Origin: Ramicandelaber brevisporus
Taxonomy: Eukaryota; Kickxellomycota; Ramicandelaberales; Ramicandelaberaceae
Assembly (NCBI GenBank): GCA_025201865.1
Contig: MU602844.1
Span: 8,462 to 18,726, forward strand
Direction of reading: 5' to 3'
Length of the DNA: 10,265 nt
The notes below the pieces were generated by a model. The model was not told where the DNA came from, searched no databases, and was given only the letters and a program-made list of their open reading frames with translations. Positions 6,212 to 10,265 of this stretch are shown piece after piece. Numbering within the stretch: position 1 is the first letter of the stretch; each line of letters starts with the position of its first letter. The position numbers and the translations under genes were made by a program.

Positions 6212-6775
6212 TTAAGCAGAAGCAGGTGCATCCAGAGTGGCAATCTCAGATTTGCACTTTTCCAATCCCTCCTTGTAATCCTCGAGACCCTCGCCCTTGC
6301 CAGTCTTTCCGCCCTGAACAATCATCAGGCAGCTGGTTGGACGCTTAGTCGAGCCAGCCTCGCCCAGCAACTCGCGAGATGGAACGTACACATACGGAAC
6401 ATTGCTGTCCTCGCACAACACTGGAATGTGCGAAATCACGTCAATCGGCGCAATATCGCCCGCCAGCAGCACAAGACCCTTGTCGCCCTTGCGCAGTCCC
6501 TTGACGACTTCCTTAACACCGCGCTTGACGTGCTTGTGCTTGTGAGCCTTCTTGGTGGTCGAGACGAGCTTTTTGAGCAAAGAGCGGTCGCGAGCAAGAG
6601 GTTGAGCAATAGAAGCGAGATTGGCTGGGTTGAACTCCTTGTCAAGTGCGCTTTCTGTTGTTGCAGCCGAGGTTGAGGCAGATGGAGCAGTGTCGATCTC
6701 CATTGGAGCAGCGTCCGAAGAAGAGGACTTGGACTTTCTCTTTTCCTTCTTATCCTTCTTCTCTGACTTGCCCAT
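6212..6775 (-). CDS. NHP2: H/ACA ribonucleoprotein subunit NHP2 (L7Ae family)
   Basis: NHP2 is one of the four core proteins of box H/ACA snoRNPs, which pseudouridylate rRNA and snRNA in the nucleolus (and bind telomerase RNA in some lineages). The product is 187 aa. Residues 1-50 are a Lys/Ser-rich, then Ala/Ser/Thr-rich tail. The L7Ae/L30e RNA-binding fold covers about 58-156, with the conserved KRGVKEVVKGLRKGDKGLV (84-102) and LLAGDIAPIDVISHIPVLCE (103-122) segments, followed by VPYVYVPSRELLG and a KRPTSCLMI strand. Yeast and human proteins are about 155 aa; the extra length is the N-terminal tail and a short C-terminal extension. The ATG at 6775 is preceded by a CA-rich leader. It ends 10 bp from the stop of the small convergent gene, so the mRNA 3' ends should overlap. 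SNU13 (15.5K) is the alternative, but the Lys-rich N-terminal tail and the core wording favour NHP2. Confidence 0.93.
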   Translation of the reverse strand: MGKSEKKDKKEKRKSKSSSSDAAPMEIDTAPSASTSAATTESALDKEFNPANLASIAQPLARDRSLLKKLVSTTKKAHKHKHVKRGVKEVVKGLRKGDKGLVLLAGDIAPIDVISHIPVLCEDSNVPYVYVPSRELLGEAGSTKRPTSCLMIVQGGKTGKGEGLEDYKEGLEKCKSEIATLDAPASA

Positions 6776-7079
6776 CGTCGTGTCTATGTATGTGTATGTA
6801 TGTTCGTGCGTGCGTGTGTTCGTGCTGATCTGCTGTTGCTGTAGCTGCTGCTGTTGCTGCTCTTCAAGTTTTAGATTATTATTTTTTTCTTGATTTTTTT
6901 TTCTGTGATGCGTTTGTTTCGTTTTTGGCTGGCTGGATGAAAATAAATGCCGCCAATCTTCTGTTTATTAAAACGAGATCATTTTAACGATCCTAATTGG
7001 AGACAAGTTTATAACATTGCAGTTAATGGTATCGAAGTGATCAGTCACGTCCGATGACAATTGTTGTGTTTGGATACCG
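6776..7079. promoter_or_regulatory. Intergenic: NHP2 leader/promoter and F-box gene 3' UTR
   Basis: No gene is seen in this 304-bp gap. Next to NHP2 the - strand is CA-rich with CATA/CGCA runs (plus-strand TATG/TGCG, about 6784-6826), then CAG/CAA triplets (6829-6861). These probably lie in the NHP2 5' UTR or promoter. T-rich runs follow near 6879-6902. An AATAAA on the - strand (TTTATT at 6964-6969) lies about 110 nt past the F-box stop and is the best poly(A) signal for that gene. Confidence 0.55.
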
Positions 7080-8543
7080 CTATTTCGCGCCAGTCAAGTT
7101 TACTTTGCCGCAATATGGCACTTTAAACACCTTGGTTCTTGGGGAGTGGGACGTCCAAATATCAATGGTCATTAAGGAATCTAATACGTTTGATTCATCT
7201 CGAGGTATAACCTTAATCAATCGTACTGAATGATTGGTTCCTTCTACACATTCTTTTAATTCAGTTCTGGATAGAATACATCCCCTAACACGGATTGTTC
7301 GTAAGTTAGGCGCACATTTCAGCGTGAATGTTAACCATTCAAAATCATTTCTGCCAAATATTTCATATTTCAGCTCCAGCTTGATGAGATTTGCAAACAC
7401 TGCTCCATCTGCCAACCGAGGTACCATTTCTTCCTTATTAATTACTACATGTAGACTTTGTAGATGTGGCAGATGCGTGGCGATGGCATGGATATCAGCA
7501 GAGAAGTTACAGCCAATAATGATCAGCTCGGTAACATTTGGAAGCTGCTGTATGACTCGATCAAAAAATGCACCATTGTCACAGAAAATGAGATTAAACT
7601 TTGTGACTGTAGACCAGGCGTGATCAAACATCGGCTCAATAGCAGAGTTGCATCCTTTGGTGTATGATATTCTCAAGTACTGCAGAGCTGGAAATTGACT
7701 TGGAGTAAACTTGGTAATGCTGTAGCGAGGAGGCCCTTTGAAGGGCTTATTTACAATCCGCAAGTGAGTAAGACGCGGGAAGATGCCACTTTCATCAATC
7801 ACGATGCCGCCACGTTTTTGATAGTACTGGAACTTTAGGCTACTAATCACTGGGAATAATGGCGCCATGTCAGCATGACTGACTACTTCACGGCATAGTA
7901 CAGTTAGCTCAAGAGAGTGCCGAGAAATATTGGCTAGTCTGGTTGCCATTTGACTCAATAAATGCAGTTCTTCGTGAGTAGAAACAGAACAAGTCCATTT
8001 GAATACAACCAGCTGGCCACGCGCATTCGCTCTGCTAATGAAACCATTGACTAACTCTGCAAGCTCCACTTTTATACTACCCATGGTGATTGCAAAATCA
8101 ATACGCTGCAGCTTGAACAGCTCATGAATAACCCCGCGACCAAGCACAATTCCCAGAGAACCACAACGAATCACCAGTCGAGTGACATTGAACATGCTTT
8201 TGAACAGAACAGTGTTGACGCATCCAGAGCTGATGTAAATATAGCGCACAAGGTGTCCATACCGACTCCATGCGGAAGTAGGAAATGCTACGTGGGAGTT
8301 GGGAAGATGCTCTTCAATGCTCTGCCACACTCGGCGCGCAAATGCACCGTGTAGCGTGCTGCATACTGTTAAGCACTTGACAGCTTCACCGCGTTTGAGG
8401 TAGCGGGCTATTTCGTCGAGCAATTCGAGCGGCAAGTCCAGCAACCCAAGTCGATGGTGTTCAAAGAAGATACGCTTGACAACCGCTCGATCGACGACAG
8501 CAGTGGCTTCAGCAGCAACGTCACGTTCACGCTCACGCTTCAT
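7080..8543 (-). CDS. F-box protein with leucine-rich-repeat-like C-terminal region
   Basis: A 487-aa substrate-receptor type protein of SCF (Skp1-Cullin-F-box) ubiquitin ligases. After a charged N-terminus (MKRERERD...), residues 33-77 form the F-box: LGLLDLPLELLDEIARYLKR, then CLTVCSTLHGAF and RVWQSI. The F-box should bind Skp1. The remainder shows repeated leucine/hydrophobic motifs spaced like degenerate LRRs: FPRLTHLRIV (255-264), FPALQYLRIS (284-293), LPNVTELIII (334-343), LPHLQSLHVV (358-367), FANLIKLELK (383-392) and APNLRTIRVR (411-420). These probably form the target-binding face; the target is unknown. Such genes often occur as large, fast-evolving families in fungi, so no symbol is given. 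The ATG at 8543 lies 55 bp from the TatD ATG on the other strand. The frame is intact and has no intron. Confidence 0.82.
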   Translation of the reverse strand: MKRERERDVAAEATAVVDRAVVKRIFFEHHRLGLLDLPLELLDEIARYLKRGEAVKCLTVCSTLHGAFARRVWQSIEEHLPNSHVAFPTSAWSRYGHLVRYIYISSGCVNTVLFKSMFNVTRLVIRCGSLGIVLGRGVIHELFKLQRIDFAITMGSIKVELAELVNGFISRANARGQLVVFKWTCSVSTHEELHLLSQMATRLANISRHSLELTVLCREVVSHADMAPLFPVISSLKFQYYQKRGGIVIDESGIFPRLTHLRIVNKPFKGPPRYSITKFTPSQFPALQYLRISYTKGCNSAIEPMFDHAWSTVTKFNLIFCDNGAFFDRVIQQLPNVTELIIIGCNFSADIHAIATHLPHLQSLHVVINKEEMVPRLADGAVFANLIKLELKYEIFGRNDFEWLTFTLKCAPNLRTIRVRGCILSRTELKECVEGTNHSVRLIKVIPRDESNVLDSLMTIDIWTSHSPRTKVFKVPYCGKVNLTGAK

Positions 8544-8598
8544 CAGGTGGCTGAAGTCTGTTGTTGTTTATTATTTTCTCTATTGTTTTTACTGTGAT
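8544..8598. promoter_or_regulatory. Very short divergent promoter, with possible TatD 5'-UTR intron
   Basis: Only 55 bp separate the F-box and TatD start codons. The + strand here looks like an intron: donor CAG|GTGGCT at 8547, ATTTTCTCT and TTTTTACT (8586-8593), and acceptor CTTCAG|AA at 8608. Splicing would remove the ATG at 8599 and leave ATG 8611 as the TatD start. The TatD transcript would then begin inside the antisense F-box coding region. Confidence 0.4.
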
Positions 8599-9642
8599 AT
8601 GACTTCAGAAATGCCTCGACCTCGCTTGATTGACATCGCTGTGAATCTGACAGATCCAGTCTTCCGCGGCCTGTATCGCGGCAAGCAGCTGCACCAGGAC
8701 GACTTGACTCAGGTCCTGGCACGAGCCTCTGCCGCTGGCATTACTCGCATTATGGTCACTGGCGGCTCTCTCTCAGAATCTAGCGAAGCTCTTGCACTCT
8801 GCCGCGAGTTCACAGGCAAAGAATGCCGCCTCTATAGCACTGTTGGCTGCCATCCAACTCGCTGTGACGAATTCGACAAGTTCGAGCCTGGTGAGGATGG
8901 TCTTAGCTACTTTGATTCACTGTTGAAGGTTGCCAATGATGGAATCAAATCTGGACATGTTGTGGCCATCGGTGAATGCGGTCTCGACTACGATCGCACG
9001 CAGTTCTGTCAGCCGGAGATTCAGCAAAAGTACTTTGAAAAGCAGTTTGATCTGGCCGAGAAGACAAGGCTGCCAATGTTTTTGCACTGCCGAAGCGCAG
9101 CTGATGACTTCATTGAGATTGTGAAGCGGAATCGACACAAGTTTACAACAGGCGTGGTGCATTCGTTCACAGGGACACTGGAAGAGGCGATGCGGATGAT
9201 TGACGAGCTCGACCTGTACATTGGACTCAATGGATGCTCTCTCAAGACTAGCGAGAATGTGGAGGTGGCAGCCAAGATTCCAGCAAACAGAATAATGCTC
9301 GAGACTGATGCTCCATGGTGTGGATGCAAGCCAACTCATGCTGGATACAAACATCTCGTTGACGAAGCAGCCAAACCAAGCCAAGAAGAAGCGAAACCTG
9401 CCAAGAAGAAGCAGCAAAGTGCATCAGCGGCTGCACCTGAAAAGCCACTGCCGCCAGACGAGTATGTGATGCCTGCTGCTGTCAAACCCGAAAAGTTCGT
9501 GATGGGCTTGCAAACCAAAGGTCGCAGCGAACCCTGTGGTATTCGACACGTCCTCCAGATCATTAGCGAGTCCAGGGGCATGAAAGCTGCCCAGTTGGCC
9601 GACATTGTCTATGCAACAACAACCAAAGTCTTCTTCCCTTAA
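8599..9642 (+). CDS. TatD-family metal-dependent hydrolase/DNase (TATDN1 type)
   Basis: TIM-barrel nuclease of the TatD family. Relatives are 3'-5' exonucleases or endonucleases linked to DNA repair and apoptotic DNA breakdown. The product is 347 aa from the first ATG (8599), or 343 aa from 8611. From 8611 the spacing from Met to LIDIAVNLTD equals that in human TATDN1, so 8611 may be the true start. Metal-binding and catalytic residues are all present: Glu126 in AIGECGLDYD, His163 in MFLHCR, His188 in VVHSFTG and Asp237 in LETDAPWC. Also typical are YRGKQLHQDDL and STVGCHPTRC. Compared with human TATDN1 there is an extra Lys/Ala/Glu-rich low-complexity insert at about 254-298, before the conserved NEPC-like motif (here SEPCGIRHVL) and the C-terminal VFFP. 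The frame is intact. It is convergent with PCC1, with 71 bp between the stops. Confidence 0.94.
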   Translation: MTSEMPRPRLIDIAVNLTDPVFRGLYRGKQLHQDDLTQVLARASAAGITRIMVTGGSLSESSEALALCREFTGKECRLYSTVGCHPTRCDEFDKFEPGEDGLSYFDSLLKVANDGIKSGHVVAIGECGLDYDRTQFCQPEIQQKYFEKQFDLAEKTRLPMFLHCRSAADDFIEIVKRNRHKFTTGVVHSFTGTLEEAMRMIDELDLYIGLNGCSLKTSENVEVAAKIPANRIMLETDAPWCGCKPTHAGYKHLVDEAAKPSQEEAKPAKKKQQSASAAAPEKPLPPDEYVMPAAVKPEKFVMGLQTKGRSEPCGIRHVLQIISESRGMKAAQLADIVYATTTKVFFP

Positions 9643-9713
9643 GAAGATGTCATCCTATAACTTTCAACCTGTTAGTTACATTATTAAGTTTGTTTGTTTA
9701 CATTGTGTTACAC

Positions 9714-9980
9714 TTATGGAGATGCAGCATCAAATGTGTCGATTGTGTCGGAAATCAATGCTGCAAAGTCGAGGAACGAGCTGACGCTAACTCGCAGAGT
9801 CCGGACAGAGTCGCACGCAAACCTGACGACGAGCTTCGAATCGCTTGTTGTGATCTCGCGCTGTGCAACGTCCACTTTAAGCTCGCGATCTACCGCAAGA
9901 ACACGCTGTGCAACCTCGGCGTGTCGTGCAGTTTGGAACGGCAGCTCAAGCTCAAGCCGATGAGGAAGTGTCAAAGTCAT
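9714..9980 (-). CDS. PCC1: PCC1, EKC/KEOPS complex subunit
   Basis: A small 88-aa subunit of the KEOPS/EKC complex, which makes the t6A37 modification of ANN-decoding tRNAs with Kae1, Bud32 and Cgi121; in yeast it also affects telomeres and transcription. PCC1 is the dimerising platform that binds Kae1. The fold shows strand RLELELPFQTARHAEVAQRV (8-27), the central VDRELK, a beta strand KLVVRFACDSVR, and the signature helix TLRVSVSSFLDFAALISDTI (61-80). Length matches the yeast and human proteins (LAGE3 family). The ATG at 9980 is the first in frame. If the predicted 5'-UTR intron is removed, an in-frame TAA is formed just upstream, which fixes this start. Several longer open frames on the + strand overlap it but lack any family resemblance. 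Confidence 0.9.
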   Translation of the reverse strand: MTLTLPHRLELELPFQTARHAEVAQRVLAVDRELKVDVAQREITTSDSKLVVRFACDSVRTLRVSVSSFLDFAALISDTIDTFDAASP

Positions 9981-10265
9981 TTCTGTAGATCAATTGGAGT
10001 AAAAAGAGAAAATATTAAAGTTATTTGCGATGCAAACAAATACCATTGGATCGATATCACATTGTGCTGACAACCAAATCGTGAGGAATGTGTTTGTCCC
10101 AATGTCATCACGAGAGCGCTCTTCAACCCACTTGCACGCATAGCCTTACATGTGTTTTCTCGCCCGTTATGGCCACAACATACAGTCTGTGGAACTTAAT
10201 AATGAAAGCTTGATATTGTTATCGTGTAACTACTGTTCCCGATTGCTCGTACAATCAGCCGCAAT
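9981..10265 (-). promoter_or_regulatory. PCC1 upstream region with likely 5'-UTR intron
   Basis: No coding gene is supported here. On the - strand, a strong donor ACAT|GTAAGG starts at 10149. An acceptor CTACAG ends at 9983, two bases before the ATG (AA-ATG), with TTTTTACT (9998-10005) and ATTTTCTCT (10005-10013) ahead of it. That defines a 167-nt intron in the 5' UTR. The exon join would make TAA-ATG, so upstream sequence would not be coding. Without splicing, an upstream ATG (in the ATGCGTGCAAG stretch, near 10138) opens a frame that ends by overlapping the PCC1 start. Confidence 0.5.

Noticed and set aside
8476-8598. N-terminal extension of TatD overlapping the F-box start
   Set aside because: It has no ATG, and its Arg/Ser/Ala-rich product mirrors the antisense F-box N-terminus.
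9690-10070. 126-codon + strand frame opposite PCC1
   Set aside because: It is antisense to a clear PCC1 match, starts with a non-ATG codon, and has no recognisable family.
1-10265. Mobile elements, tRNA genes, CRISPR arrays or a defence system
   Set aside because: No transposase, reverse transcriptase, terminal repeats, tRNA-like cloverleaf or spaced repeat array could be seen. The window reads as ordinary gene-dense eukaryotic DNA.

Overview
The window is a compact piece of nuclear genome from a eukaryote, most likely an early-diverging fungus. The main clue is a single-polypeptide HisH-HisF histidine enzyme of fungal HIS7 type (animals lack it). Other clues are densely packed genes on both strands, short GT-AG introns (about 46-170 nt), glutamine tracts coded by mixed CAG/CAA, and an F-box/leucine-rich-repeat protein of a kind common in fungi. 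The exact lineage cannot be fixed from sequence alone. I see no mobile element, tRNA, rRNA or CRISPR array.

Layout, left to right: a long ATG-free leader (22-563) and an unrecognised two-exon membrane-protein gene (564-1869, +); a UXT-type prefoldin-like subunit (1948-2538, -) in convergent arrangement; a 246-bp divergent promoter; HIS7 (2785-4515, +); a MED11-like Mediator subunit starting only 46 bp after HIS7 (4562-5290, +, one intron predicted here); a gene-poor stretch (5291-5855) with a 183-nt run that has no T; a probable small three-exon gene (5856-6201, +); NHP2 of box H/ACA snoRNPs (6212-6775, -); an F-box/LRR gene (7080-8543, -); a TATDN1-type metal-dependent nuclease (8599-9642, +) sharing a 55-bp divergent spacer with the F-box gene; and PCC1 of the KEOPS complex (9714-9980, -) with a likely 5'-UTR intron.

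The genes are mostly unrelated housekeeping functions: histidine biosynthesis, transcription (MED11), co-chaperone (UXT), snoRNP/pseudouridylation (NHP2), tRNA t6A modification (PCC1), DNA turnover or repair (TatD) and ubiquitin ligase targeting (F-box). Their interest lies in how tightly they are packed. Three convergent pairs have stop codons 78, 10 and 71 bp apart. One tandem pair is 46 bp apart. Several predicted introns alter the ends of proteins or sit just before start codons. The unrecognised 564-1869 gene and the 5856-6201 small gene are the best candidates for undescribed proteins. I found no convincing evidence of a new defence, mobile or multi-gene system.
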